Shown: positions 45,322-54,039 of the stretch, piece after piece
How the letters are laid out: each line of letters begins with the position of its first letter
Numbering within the stretch: the stretch's first letter is position 1
Source of the DNA: Streptomyces sp. NBC_00341
GTDB taxonomy: Bacteria; Actinomycetota; Actinomycetes; Streptomycetales; Streptomycetaceae
Assembly: GCF_041435055.1 (NCBI RefSeq)
Contig: NZ_CP108002.1
Location: 2,046,001-2,110,000, forward strand
DNA length: 64,000 nucleotides
Direction of reading: 5' to 3'
Notes under the pieces: generated by a model
What the model saw: the letters and a program-made list of their open reading frames with translations, nothing else
Told to the model about the DNA's origin: nothing
Databases searched by the model: none
Program-made: the position numbers and the translations under genes

Positions 45322-46640
45322 TGCTGCGGAACCTTCCAGCCGAACCGGGCCTTCAGCGCGGCGCCGTGGGCGGGGAGGTCCTCCGCCTCCGCGAGCGTCA
45401 CGACGTGGTGGGTGACCTCGGCCAGGGCGTCACGGGTGTAGTCGACGATGTGGATGCCGCGCAGGAAGGACTGCACGGACAGGCCGGAGGAGTGGCAGGC
45501 GCAGCCGCCGGTGGGCAGCACGTGGTTGGAGCCGGCGCAGTAGTCGCCGAGCGAGACCGGGGACCAGGGGCCGACGAAGACCGCTCCGGCGTTGCGGACC
45601 CGGTCCGCGACGGCGGCGGCGTCGGCGGTCTGGATCTCCAGGTGCTCCGCGGCGTACGCGTCGACGACCTTGAGGCCGTCCTCCAGGTCGTTGACCAGGA
45701 CGATCGCGGACTGGCGGCCGGCCAGCGCGGGTTCGATCCGGTCCGTGACGTGCTTGCTCGCGGCGACCTGCGGCTTCAGCTCCGCCTCCGTGGCGGCGGC
45801 GAGCTCCTCCGAGTCGGTCACCAGCACGGCGGCGGCCATCGGGTCGTGCTCGGCCTGGCTGATCAGGTCGGCGGCGACGTGCACCGGGTCGGCGGTGGAG
45901 TCCGCGAGGATCGCGATCTCGGTGGGGCCGGCCTCGGCGTCGATGCCGATGCGGCCCTTGAGGAGGCGCTTGGCGGCGGCGACGTAGATGTTGCCGGGGC
46001 CCGTGACGAGGTCGACCGGCAGGCAGTCCTCGGTGCCGTAGGCGAACATCGCGACGGCCTGGGCGCCGCCGGCCGCGTACACCTCGTCCACACCGAGCAG
46101 CGCGCAGGCGGCCAGGATCGTGGGGTGCGGCAGTCCGCCGAACTCCTTCTGCGGCGGGGACGCGACGGCGATGCCCTCGACGCCCGCCTCCTGGGCGGGG
46201 ACCACGTTCATCACGACGGAGGACGGGTAGACCGAGCGGCCGCCCGGCACGTACAGCCCGACGCGCTCGACCGGCACCCACTTCTCGGTGACGGTGCCGC
46301 CGGGGACGACCTGGGTGGTGTGCGTGGTGCGGCGCTGCTCGCGGTGGACGAGGCGGGCGCGGCGGATCGACTCCTCGAGGGCGGCGCGCACGGCGGGGTC
46401 GAGCTGCTCCAGCGCCTCACCGATCGCCCCGGCCGGGACCCGGATCGCGCCGATCCGCACCCCGTCGAATTTCGCCCCCCAGTCGATCACTGCCGCGGAG
46501 CCACGATGGCGTACGTCCTCGCAGATGGGCCGCACCGTTTCCAGAGCGGCTTCCACGTCGAACTCGGCACGGGGCAGCAGGTCGCGCAGGGCGCCACCCT
46601 CGGGGAGGGCATCGCCGCGCAGATCGATTCGAGAGATCAC
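45318..46640 (-). CDS. hisD: Histidinol dehydrogenase
   Basis: A 440-residue zinc and NAD enzyme for the last two oxidation steps. [43 protein letters not shown] and the C-terminal catalytic segment SNHVLPTGG are present. GTG at 46640 ([10 protein letters not shown]). It is the first gene of the his operon; the 177-base gap to the next, divergent gene (46641-46817) should contain the promoters of both but I see no secure boxes or attenuator. Confidence 0.96.
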   Translation of the reverse strand: MISRIDLRGDALPEGGALRDLLPRAEFDVEAALETVRPICEDVRHRGSAAVIDWGAKFDGVRIGAIRVPAGAIGEALEQLDPAVRAALEESIRRARLVHREQRRTTHTTQVVPGGTVTEKWVPVERVGLYVPGGRSVYPSSVVMNVVPAQEAGVEGIAVASPPQKEFGGLPHPTILAACALLGVDEVYAAGGAQAVAMFAYGTEDCLPVDLVTGPGNIYVAAAKRLLKGRIGIDAEAGPTEIAILADSTADPVHVAADLISQAEHDPMAAAVLVTDSEELAAATEAELKPQVAASKHVTDRIEPALAGRQSAIVLVNDLEDGLKVVDAYAAEHLEIQTADAAAVADRVRNAGAVFVGPWSPVSLGDYCAGSNHVLPTGGCACHSSGLSVQSFLRGIHIVDYTRDALAEVTHHVVTLAEAEDLPAHGAALKARFGWKVPQQ

Positions 46641-46817
46641 CCCCCAATTCTCTCAGACCGCTCCGGAGGCCCGGACGCCCGTATCACTGGCTGATACATG
46701 CCCTCGCTGTCACGGCTGACTATTAGCGTTCATTCGGTCACTCAGAGGGAATAACGGGACTACGGACCGACCCCCGATGTGCTGGTCGGCCCAAAGCTCC
46801 GAGTGAAAGGGGCGTCG

Positions 46818-48419
46818 GTGACCGAACCGCATGACGGGGATTTTCCGGACGACCTCAGCGCTGCCGAGCTGGGCATGTGGCAGTCGTTCAGGAACGGGAC
46901 CACCTACGATCTGCGCGCCCGTGACGCGGCCCTCAACGATCCGTTCGCCCCGCTCGCCTGGGGCCTGGAGCGCAGTGTGGACGCCCGGGTCGTCGCCCGG
47001 CTGCTGCTGAGCGGCCCCAAGGCCAGGCCCGGCCGGGTGGCCGCGCTGAAGCTACGGGGCGTACGGATCACCGGGAAGCTGGATCTCGCGGGCGGCCGGG
47101 TGGAGCCGTACGTGGAGCTGACCGACTGCCGATTCGAGCAGGAAGTGGTGCTCCCCGAGTGCCACTTCACGACCCTGCGGATGGTCGGGTGCGCGATCCC
47201 CCGGCTGGACGCGGCCCGGCTGCACACCGAGGGCGACCTCCATCTGCCGCGCTGCCGGGTCGAGCGCGGCATCCGGCTCACGGACGCGCAGATCGGCACG
47301 GATCTGCTGATCAACCAGATCGACATCGGCCCCGACCGGCAGGGCCGGGCGTTCATCGGTGACGGGCTCACCGTCGCCCAGGACCTCCAGGCCGAGATGA
47401 TCGAGACGCTCGGCGAGCTGAGCCTGCGCGGGGCGAAGGTGGGCGGTTCGCTGAGTCTGCGCGGCAGCCGGCTCCGGGCCACGCAAGGGCTCCGCGCGCT
47501 GAACGCCCCGCAGCTCAGCGTGGAGCGGACGCTGTACATGAGCGAGGCCTGGGTCAGCGTCGACACCGGGAACCAGGGCAACACTCCCCCGTACGGCATC
47601 ACCCTGTCCCCGACGCCCGCGCACGGCACCCGTGCGCAGGTCTTCCGGTGCCGCGGCGGGGTGCGGCTGGACGACGGGCGGTTCGGGGACGCCGTCGACC
47701 TGCACAAGGCCGTCTTCGTCCTGGTGGGCCACGAGGAGCTGTCGCTGCGCCGGATAGTCGCTCCGGAGCTGAGGTTCAACCCGGAGCGCCCGTCCCAGGG
47801 CCGGGTGGTGCTCAACGGGGCGAAGATCGTCACGCTGATCGACGTGTCGACCAGCTGGCCCGGTCCGGGCGGCCTGGCGATGGGCGGGTTCGTGTACGAG
47901 AACCTCGTCCCGTACGGGCACTTCCCGCTCTCCCGGCGTCTGGAGTGGGTGGCGGCGGCGACCCCCGAGTACGTGCCGGAGCCGTACGAGCGGCTGGCCG
48001 CGGTGCTCCGCAACAGCGGCGAGGACGCGGACGCCCGCGAGGTGCTGCTCGCCAAGCAGCGGCGGCGCCGGGAGACCCTGCCGCCCGCCGCGAAGCTCTG
48101 GGGCTACCTCCAGGACTGGACGGTGGCGTACGGCTACCGGCCGGGGCGGGCCGCGGTGTGGATGGCGGTGCTGTGGGCGGCGGGAGCGGTGGCCTTCTCG
48201 CGCTACCACCCGGCGTCGCTCAAGGGGAGCGAGCATCCGGAGTGGAACCCGGCCCTGTACGCGCTGGACCTGCTGGTGCCGGTGATCAATCTCGGCCAGG
48301 ACGGCTACTGGCTGATGGAGGGCGGCTGGCAGTGGGTGGCGGCCGCGCTGATCCTGCTGGGTTGGATACTGGCCACCACCGTCGCGGCCGGGGCCTCCCG
48401 GCTGCTGAGCAGAAACTGA
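46818..48419 (+). CDS. Right-handed beta-helix-like membrane protein
   Basis: A 533-residue protein. Residues ~70-360 consist of repeating ~20-residue strands such as LKLRGVRITGKLDLAGGRV, LSLRGAKVGGSLSLRGSRL and LYMSEAWVSV, reminiscent of pentapeptide-like beta-solenoids. A helical linker (about 385-430) is followed by two or three membrane segments (about 445-530, AVWMAVLWAAGAVAF and AALILLGWILATTVAAG). Databases often call such proteins oxidoreductases, but no cofactor motif is visible. GTG at 46818 has AAAGGGG seven bases upstream. Function unknown. Confidence 0.72.
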   Translation: MTEPHDGDFPDDLSAAELGMWQSFRNGTTYDLRARDAALNDPFAPLAWGLERSVDARVVARLLLSGPKARPGRVAALKLRGVRITGKLDLAGGRVEPYVELTDCRFEQEVVLPECHFTTLRMVGCAIPRLDAARLHTEGDLHLPRCRVERGIRLTDAQIGTDLLINQIDIGPDRQGRAFIGDGLTVAQDLQAEMIETLGELSLRGAKVGGSLSLRGSRLRATQGLRALNAPQLSVERTLYMSEAWVSVDTGNQGNTPPYGITLSPTPAHGTRAQVFRCRGGVRLDDGRFGDAVDLHKAVFVLVGHEELSLRRIVAPELRFNPERPSQGRVVLNGAKIVTLIDVSTSWPGPGGLAMGGFVYENLVPYGHFPLSRRLEWVAAATPEYVPEPYERLAAVLRNSGEDADAREVLLAKQRRRRETLPPAAKLWGYLQDWTVAYGYRPGRAAVWMAVLWAAGAVAFSRYHPASLKGSEHPEWNPALYALDLLVPVINLGQDGYWLMEGGWQWVAAALILLGWILATTVAAGASRLLSRN

Positions 48420-48453
48420 CCGGGGAGCGGCTCCGCCGCCCCCGCCCACCTGC

Positions 48454-48484
48454 CCCTCCACCCGCACCACGAGCGGGTGGAGGG
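48454..48484 (+). terminator. Hairpin after the beta-helix protein gene
   Basis: CCCTCCACCCGC and GCGGGTGGAGGG are exact complements around a seven-base loop, 34 bases past the stop. The rest of the gap to 48666 has an AT-richer part near 48565-48625 that may hold the next promoter. Confidence 0.65.
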
Positions 48485-48665
48485 CCACCGGAACGCACCC
48501 ACGCGACCGCGCCCGCACCGGGCGGCCGCTCCTCCCGGAGCGACAAGAACAGGCCAGATTCCGCACTTTCCTTTACTCTTTCTTGGCCATCTGCCGGGCA
48601 ACCCTTTCACTCGCCACCAAAGTTTCACAGCACCCCTCTGGCGCCGCTCCCACCAGCGCTTTTCA

Positions 48666-49703
48666 ATGGTCTGCACCATGCCTTTCCTCCGCGCTCTGCT
48701 CCGTACCGCGCGCATGATCCGGCACACCCCGGAACTGTCGACCGGGTTGCCCGCGGACCATGCGGTGATGCTCGACGCCCCCGACGACCGGCTGTCGCCC
48801 GCGCTGGTCGCCGCCGCGCTCGGGGAGTACGAGCCGGCCGCGAAGCTGCTCGCCACCACCAGGGACTCGGGCGAGTGGGAGAGCCGGGACCGCTATCTGA
48901 AGCGGCTCGTGGCGTTCGCCCGCAACCGGGACGGCTGGCTGGGCGACTGGCTGTCCGCCGCCCCGCACGACCCCGACGCGCTGCTCGTCAAGGCCCAGCT
49001 CGCCCTGTTGCGCGCCTGGGAGTCGCCCGCCCGCGCGGAACAGCTGCGTGAGGTGGGGCCGATGATCACGGCCGCCGCGGAGTGCGACCCGCGCGATCCG
49101 GTGCCCTGGCGCCTCGCGCTCGACCACGCCCGCGGCACCCGTGCCACGCACACCACGTTCGAGGCGCTGTGGGAGCAGGCCATACAGCGCTCCACGCACC
49201 ACTACGGCTGCCATGTCGCCGCCCTCCAGTACCTCTCCGCCGCCTGGTACGGCTCGCACCGCGAGTGCTTCGACTTCGCGGAGCGGGCCGCGGAGGACTC
49301 GCTGTCCAGCTCGCTGGTGCAGGCGCTGCCGCTGCGGGCGGCATTCGCCGTGCTGACCGAGGGGCCGGACGTGCGGACCACCTCGGTGCAGGTGGAGCGG
49401 ATCGACCGGGCGGCGGATCTGGCGATCTCGCTCTCCGCCGCGTTCGCTCCGGGTGATCCCTGGCCGGCCGAGGTCCGCAACCTGCTCGCGTACGTACTGG
49501 TCGCACGGGGGCGGTGGGACGAGGCGCTGGAACAGTTCCGGCAGATCGGACCCCACGCGGCGTCGTTCCCGTGGTCCTCCGTGTCCGACGATCCGCTCGG
49601 CCGGTTCCTCGACGCACGCGACGGCGCCAGGCTCCAGGTGGCCTCTGTGACGCCCTTGCGACACCGGGCCGACCGAGGACGGGCCCGCGGCCATTACGCT
49701 TGA
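48666..49703 (+). CDS. Helical-repeat (TPR-like) hypothetical protein
   Basis: A 345-residue, Ala-rich all-helical protein. Segments such as PDALLVKAQLALLRAWESPARAEQL and VRNLLAYVLVARGRWDEALEQF look like tetratricopeptide-type helix pairs. No signal peptide, membrane segment or catalytic motif is visible. The start is uncertain: ATG at 48666 is used, ATG at 48678 is equally likely, and neither has a clear ribosome site. It ends six bases before the LON-domain gene. Confidence 0.68.
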   Translation: MVCTMPFLRALLRTARMIRHTPELSTGLPADHAVMLDAPDDRLSPALVAAALGEYEPAAKLLATTRDSGEWESRDRYLKRLVAFARNRDGWLGDWLSAAPHDPDALLVKAQLALLRAWESPARAEQLREVGPMITAAAECDPRDPVPWRLALDHARGTRATHTTFEALWEQAIQRSTHHYGCHVAALQYLSAAWYGSHRECFDFAERAAEDSLSSSLVQALPLRAAFAVLTEGPDVRTTSVQVERIDRAADLAISLSAAFAPGDPWPAEVRNLLAYVLVARGRWDEALEQFRQIGPHAASFPWSSVSDDPLGRFLDARDGARLQVASVTPLRHRADRGRARGHYA

Positions 49704-49708
49704 CCGTT

Positions 49709-50452
49709 GTGACCACCGCTCGCCTGCCTCTGTTCCCGCTGAACGCGGTGCTGTTCCCCGGCCTCGTGCTGCCGCTGAACGTCTTCGAGGAGCGTTATCG
49801 CGCCATGATGCGCGAACTCCTGAAGGCCGATGAGGACGAACCGCGCCGCTTCGCCGTGGTCGCCATCCGCGACGGCCGCGAGACCGCTCCGACGGCCACC
49901 GGAATGCCCGATCCCGGCCGCGTTCCGGTCGAGCGCGGCCCGGCGGACGGCTTCGGCCCCGATCCCGTCCAGACGTTCCACCGGGTGGGCTGTATCGCCG
50001 ACGCGGCGAAGATCCGGGAGCGCTCCGACGGCAGCTTCGAGGTCCTGGCGACCGGCACCACCCGGGTCCGGCTGCTCTCGGTGGACAGCAGCGGCCCGTA
50101 TCTGACGGCCGGGCTCGAAGAGCTGGAGGAGGATCCGGGCGAGGACGCGGGCGCGCTCGCCGAGGGCGTCCTGCGGGCCTTCCGGAGCTACCAGAAGCGG
50201 CTGGCGGGCGCGAGCGAACGCTCCCTGACCACCGGTGCGGACCTGCCCGACGACCCGTCCGTCATCTCGTACCTGGTCGCCGCGGCGGCCGTACTGGACA
50301 TCCCCGCCAAGCAGCGCCTGCTCCAGGCCCCGGACACCGCGACCCGGCTCCGCGAGGAGCTGACGCTGCTGCGTTCGGAGACCGCCGTCATCCGGCACCT
50401 GCCGTCGCTGCCCGCGGTGGAGCTGACCCGGGCCCCGACCCACCCCAACTGA
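49709..50452 (+). CDS. LON N-terminal-domain protein
   Basis: A 247-residue protein consisting of the substrate-binding domain of Lon protease without ATPase or protease parts. RLPLFPLNAVLFPGLVLPLNVFEERYR is split over the start and is diagnostic (its first 18 residues alone identify the family); LATGTTRVRLLSV and the helical C-terminus follow. Such stand-alone proteins are thought to bind unfolded or specific proteins. GTG at 49709 is six bases after the preceding stop, suggesting co-transcription with it and with the YbaK gene downstream. Confidence 0.88.
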   Translation: MTTARLPLFPLNAVLFPGLVLPLNVFEERYRAMMRELLKADEDEPRRFAVVAIRDGRETAPTATGMPDPGRVPVERGPADGFGPDPVQTFHRVGCIADAAKIRERSDGSFEVLATGTTRVRLLSVDSSGPYLTAGLEELEEDPGEDAGALAEGVLRAFRSYQKRLAGASERSLTTGADLPDDPSVISYLVAAAAVLDIPAKQRLLQAPDTATRLREELTLLRSETAVIRHLPSLPAVELTRAPTHPN

Positions 50453-50474
50453 GCGACCGGAGGGCCACTCCCCC

Positions 50475-50981
50475 GTGGCGAAGAAGCCGAAGAAGCAGCC
50501 CCAGTCCGGCTCCACCCCGGCCACGGTCGCGCTGACCGCGGCCGGCACGGCGTTCACGGTGCACGCCTACGGGCACGACCCGGCGGCCGCCTCCTACGGC
50601 GAGGAGGCGGCAGAGGCGCTGGGCGTCTCCCCCGACCGGGTGTTCAAGACCCTGGTGGCCGACGTGGACGGCCGGCTGACCGTCGCGGTCGTCCCGGTCG
50701 CCGGTTCCCTGGACCTGAAGGCCCTGGCGACGGCCGTCGGCGGCAAGCGGGCCGCCATGGCGGACCCGGCGGCGGCGGAACGGACCACGGGTTACGTCCT
50801 GGGCGGCATCTCCCCGCTGGGCCAGCGCAAGCGGCTGCCCACGGTGCTGGACGCCTCGGCACGGGCCCACGGCACGGTCTGCGTCTCGGCGGGGCGCCGC
50901 GGCCTGGAGGTCGAACTGTCCCCGGCGGACCTGGCATCCCTGACGGACGCGGTGTTCGCACCGATCGGCCGGGGCGCGTAG
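50475..50981 (+). CDS. ybaK: Cys-tRNA(Pro)/aminoacyl-tRNA deacylase, YbaK type
   Basis: A 168-residue editing enzyme that hydrolyses mischarged Cys-tRNA(Pro). The fold starts at PATVALTAAGTAFTVHAYGHD; GVSPDRVFKTLVADVDGRL carries the conserved Lys, and GYVLGGISPLGQRKRLPTVLD is the family hallmark. GTG at 50475 with GGAGGG about eight bases upstream. It lies 22 bases after the LON-domain gene. Confidence 0.9.
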   Translation: MAKKPKKQPQSGSTPATVALTAAGTAFTVHAYGHDPAAASYGEEAAEALGVSPDRVFKTLVADVDGRLTVAVVPVAGSLDLKALATAVGGKRAAMADPAAAERTTGYVLGGISPLGQRKRLPTVLDASARAHGTVCVSAGRRGLEVELSPADLASLTDAVFAPIGRGA

Positions 50982-51020
50982 GGACTCGCAGGGGCGCGGC
51001 CCCCCGCACGATCCGGTTCC

Positions 51021-51166
51021 GTCCTCAAACGCAGGACGGGCTGGAATTCGCCGGGCCCGCCCCGTCTCATTCGGCCAGATCGAGCCGATCCAACCAGTCC
51101 GGCAAGTCCGGCCGAATCAAGCCCGTCCGGCGATTGAGGGCCGGGGGTCCGGGGGCGGAGCCCCCG
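51021..51166. terminator. Convergent-gene terminator region built from dispersed repeats
   Basis: Between the YbaK gene and the convergent DUF2567 gene (190 bases) lie a diverged inverted copy of the GC-rich repeat (51021-51043), a direct copy (51118-51140, GTCCGGCGATTGAGGG) and the tight hairpin CGGGGGC-GGA-GCCCCCG (51150-51166). They can fold on either strand. No gene is visible here. Confidence 0.6.
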
Positions 51167-51171
51167 CCCCG

Positions 51172-51921
51172 CTACGAACCCGAAGGCGGCGCAGGCGGCT
51201 CCGGCGACGACGGCCCGGCCTCGGGCCCAGCCGTGGGCCCGGCCCCCGACGACGGCGCGGGCTTGTAGACCGGCGCGCCTCCCGGCCCGTGGTAGACCCC
51301 CCACTCCGGCTCCGGGTCCCGCGGCCCGAACATCGCCGTCAACCCCAGGTGCACGGCCATCGCCGCCAGCGACCACGCCAGCAGCGCCCCCTTGGCGTGC
51401 AGCTCCAGCGGCGCGTCGAAGATCACGCCCTTGCCGACCTCGCGGGCGTGGGCGACCACGTCGTCGGTAGGCCCGAGCCGGGTCCCCAGCTGCCACGCCA
51501 GCACCGAGCCGAGCACGCCGCCCACCGCGAGGCCCACGACGAGCACGACCCCGCCCCGCCGGTGGAAGAGGAAGGCCAGCCCCGCGGAGACAGCGCCGAA
51601 CGCCAGCGCGAGCAGCGCGAACGTTCCGTCGGCCCCGATCGCCTCCTCGCCCTCGCTGTCGCTCAGGAAGACGGCGGTGTTGTCGGAGATCAGCGGCACC
51701 CGGGGCGCCAGCCACAGCCACAGCAGCCCGAGCGCGACCCCGGCGACCGTCACGGCCGCGCAGACGATCCCGGCCCGGCGCAGATCCGTACGGAGATCCC
51801 GTTCCTCCGGCGACTCCAGCAGGTTCCTGGGATGGGAACCGCCGGGGCCGCCCCCTTTCTGCGGCGTCTGCCACGGCTCGTGGGGCGAGGGCTGGTGCGG
51901 CGGCGTCAGAGGTGCTGTCAC
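51172..51921 (-). CDS. DUF2567 family membrane protein
   Basis: A 249-residue protein with a Pro-rich cytoplasmic N-terminus and four membrane segments (about residues 48-68, 95-115, 120-142 and 175-195) and a Pro/Ser/Gly-rich tail. VTVAGVALGLLWLWLAPRVPL with the following DSEGEEAIGADGTF matches DUF2567. Function unknown. GTG at 51921, weak ribosome site. It lies 34 bases after the ABC permease gene, on the same strand, and may be co-transcribed with it. Confidence 0.78.
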   Translation of the reverse strand: MTAPLTPPHQPSPHEPWQTPQKGGGPGGSHPRNLLESPEERDLRTDLRRAGIVCAAVTVAGVALGLLWLWLAPRVPLISDNTAVFLSDSEGEEAIGADGTFALLALAFGAVSAGLAFLFHRRGGVVLVVGLAVGGVLGSVLAWQLGTRLGPTDDVVAHAREVGKGVIFDAPLELHAKGALLAWSLAAMAVHLGLTAMFGPRDPEPEWGVYHGPGGAPVYKPAPSSGAGPTAGPEAGPSSPEPPAPPSGS

Positions 51922-51955
51922 CGTGCCATCGTGCCAGGCGTCCCTGTGCCGCGCC

Positions 51956-52825
51956 TCACCGGACCGCCGCCCTGCGGTACGCCCAGGCCGCCAAGGCCAG
52001 CGAGCACACGCCCACGACGGCGCAGACGGCCAGGTCGAGGGTGACGACGGCCCAGTCGGGGTGGGCGTCGAAGGAGCGGGCGAGCGCCTCGACCCCGTAG
52101 GTGGACGGCAGCAGATCGCGCGCCCAGCCGATCGGCTCCGGCAGCCGGTTCGCCGGGAGCACGCCCAGCAGCAGGGCCGCGGACATGCCCAGCTGCCCCA
52201 GCAGCGTGGCCAGCTCCTGCCGGGGCGCGAGCAGCCCGAGCGCGGCGCCGAGCCCGGAGAGGGCCGCACCGGAGAGCGGGATGACGGCGACGAGCACCCA
52301 CAGGTGGGTCATGGGCAGCCCGAAGAGCACGCTGCCGGCCACCGCCGTGACGATGGTGCCGGGCACGGTGAAGGAGGCGTACGCCCCGGCCGCCCCGAGC
52401 ACCACGGCGGCGGGCGGCACGGGGAGCGTCGCGTAGTGGTCGAGCCCCCCGCCGGCCCGGAGCTGCCCGAAGTACTGGGCGAGCAGGTTCAGCGCGACGA
52501 AGGCGACCACCAGGACGGTGGACCCGGCCACGACGGCCCGCGCCTCGGAGCCGCCGTCGACGACCCCGCGCATCAGGACCATGATCCCGACGGACTGGAA
52601 GGTGGCCACGAAGAGCAGCGGGATACGGGCGACCCTGGCCCGGGAGAGCTGGGCCCGGTAGACCGCCGCGAGCGAGGGGAAGAGCCTGGCCCTCGGCGCG
52701 AGCTCCGCGGCCTGCGTGCTCCGGCCGTCGGCGAAAGCGTCCCGGGCGGCCCTGCCCGACGGTTCGGAGTGGGCCGGCTGCCCGGACTGCCCGGACACCG
52801 CCTCCGCACGAACAATGCTCGTCAC
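51956..52825 (-). CDS. ABC-2 type transporter permease
   Basis: A 289-residue protein with about six membrane segments after a ~65-residue cytoplasmic lead (FVATFQSVGIMVLMRGVV, STVLVVAFVALNLLAQYFG, then more). This is the membrane half of an exporter with the ATPase at 52911-53927. GTG at 52825 has AGGAG nine bases upstream; a start at 52870 is possible. It is coupled by a GTGA overlap to a 30-codon frame that links it to the ATPase stop. Confidence 0.87.
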   Translation of the reverse strand: MTSIVRAEAVSGQSGQPAHSEPSGRAARDAFADGRSTQAAELAPRARLFPSLAAVYRAQLSRARVARIPLLFVATFQSVGIMVLMRGVVDGGSEARAVVAGSTVLVVAFVALNLLAQYFGQLRAGGGLDHYATLPVPPAAVVLGAAGAYASFTVPGTIVTAVAGSVLFGLPMTHLWVLVAVIPLSGAALSGLGAALGLLAPRQELATLLGQLGMSAALLLGVLPANRLPEPIGWARDLLPSTYGVEALARSFDAHPDWAVVTLDLAVCAVVGVCSLALAAWAYRRAAVR

Positions 52826-52914
52826 CTGGCGCTGCTCCTGTTCGGTCCCTGCCCGGCCGCACGCCCGCACCGGTCCGTTCCGGCCGCGCCGCTCGTCGCA
52901 CGCATCACGGTCAT
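52822..52914 (-). CDS. Possible 30-aa coupling peptide between ABC ATPase and permease
   Basis: ATG at 52914 overlaps the ATPase stop (ATGA) and its TGA overlaps the permease GTG (GTGA). The peptide (MTVMRATSGAAGTDRCGRAA then ten more) has no domain. It may exist only to carry ribosomes from one gene to the next, or may be chance. Confidence 0.35.
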   Translation of the reverse strand: MTVMRATSGAAGTDRCGRAAGQGPNRSSAR

Positions 52915-53927
52915 GACTTCACCAGCCCCTTGGTCGCGCCGCCGCCGAGCGCCAGATAGACATCCTCCAGGCTGGGCGTCGCCAGGGTGAAGTCGTCGAG
53001 CGCGGCGAAGGCCGCCCCGCCGGTCACCGCGGCGACCGCCGCCCGTGCCTCGTCGGGCCCGAGCCGCAGCACCCAGCGGCGTCCGGACTCCTGCGCGGAC
53101 GCCCGCAGCGCGGCGACCTCCGGCACGTCCAGCGGGGCCCGTTCGCGCCACACCAGCTCCACCCTGACCTCACCGGCGACCTGCTCCTTGAGCCCGGCCG
53201 GGGTGTCGCAGGCGATGACCTTGCCGCGGTCGATGACGGCGACCCGGTCCAGGACGGTCTCGGCCTCGATGACATTGTGGGTGACCAGCAGCACCGTCGC
53301 GCCGCGCTCGGCCCGCCGCCGGTCGACGGCCGCCCAGACCGCGCGCCGGGCGACGGGGTCCATGCCGGTCGTCGGCTCGTCGAGGATGAGCACCGGCCGC
53401 TCCCCGACCAGCGCGGCCGCGACGCACGCGAGCCGCCGCTGCCCGCCGGAGAGCTTCTTCAGGGGCCGGCCCGCGAGTTCGGTGAGGCCGAGTTCGTCGA
53501 GTACGGCGTCGCGCTCGGCGCGGGCGTCCCGTACCGGAAGTCCGCGCAGCCGTCCGGTGGTCTCGGCGGCGAGCGCCACCGTCAGCTCGTCCAGCGCGGT
53601 CGACTCCTGGCCGAGGTAGCCGATCAGCCGGGAGGCCCGCTCGGGATGGCGCACGAGGTCGTGGCCGAGCATGTCGACACTGCCGGAGTCGGGCCGCATC
53701 AGCCCGGTGAGCTGCCGTACGAGGGTGGACTTTCCGGCGCCGTTGGGCCCGAGCAGTCCGAAGATCTCACCGCGCCTCACGTCCAGGCTGATGCCGTCGG
53801 TGGCGCGTACCTCGGGGGTGGCGGGCCTGCCGCGCCGGCCCCGGGACGCCGGGTAGGTCTTGACCAGGTCCCGCACCGCGCACACGGTGCCGCTCGCCGT
53901 CTGCGCCTGTGCTGTGCCCGTACTCAC
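52911..53927 (-). CDS. ABC transporter ATP-binding protein
   Basis: A 338-residue ATPase of the ABC-2 (drug/antibiotic exporter) type. Walker A GPNGAGKST, Q-loop GYLGQES, signature KKLSGGQRRLA, Walker B LILDEPTTGMD and switch His VTHNV are all intact. The C-terminal ~100 residues form the extra domain usual in DrrA-like exporters. GTG at 53927 (VSTGTAQAQ) is a guess; no ribosome site precedes it, so the mRNA may be leaderless. Pairs with the permease downstream. Confidence 0.92.
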   Translation of the reverse strand: MSTGTAQAQTASGTVCAVRDLVKTYPASRGRRGRPATPEVRATDGISLDVRRGEIFGLLGPNGAGKSTLVRQLTGLMRPDSGSVDMLGHDLVRHPERASRLIGYLGQESTALDELTVALAAETTGRLRGLPVRDARAERDAVLDELGLTELAGRPLKKLSGGQRRLACVAAALVGERPVLILDEPTTGMDPVARRAVWAAVDRRRAERGATVLLVTHNVIEAETVLDRVAVIDRGKVIACDTPAGLKEQVAGEVRVELVWRERAPLDVPEVAALRASAQESGRRWVLRLGPDEARAAVAAVTGGAAFAALDDFTLATPSLEDVYLALGGGATKGLVKS

Positions 53928-54039
53928 GAGGTACGAGAGTACGGGGTCCGGGCGCCCCCATGACGCCCGGGGCCGCGCCGACGGGACATCAACGCGGCAA
54001 TCCGCGGAAGGGTTGAGCGCCCCGGCCCCCGATGTGGCC

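Noticed and set aside
51956..53927. ABC pair as an antibiotic self-resistance locus
   Set aside because: The ATPase resembles DrrA-like exporters, but no biosynthetic genes are near, so resistance is not supported.
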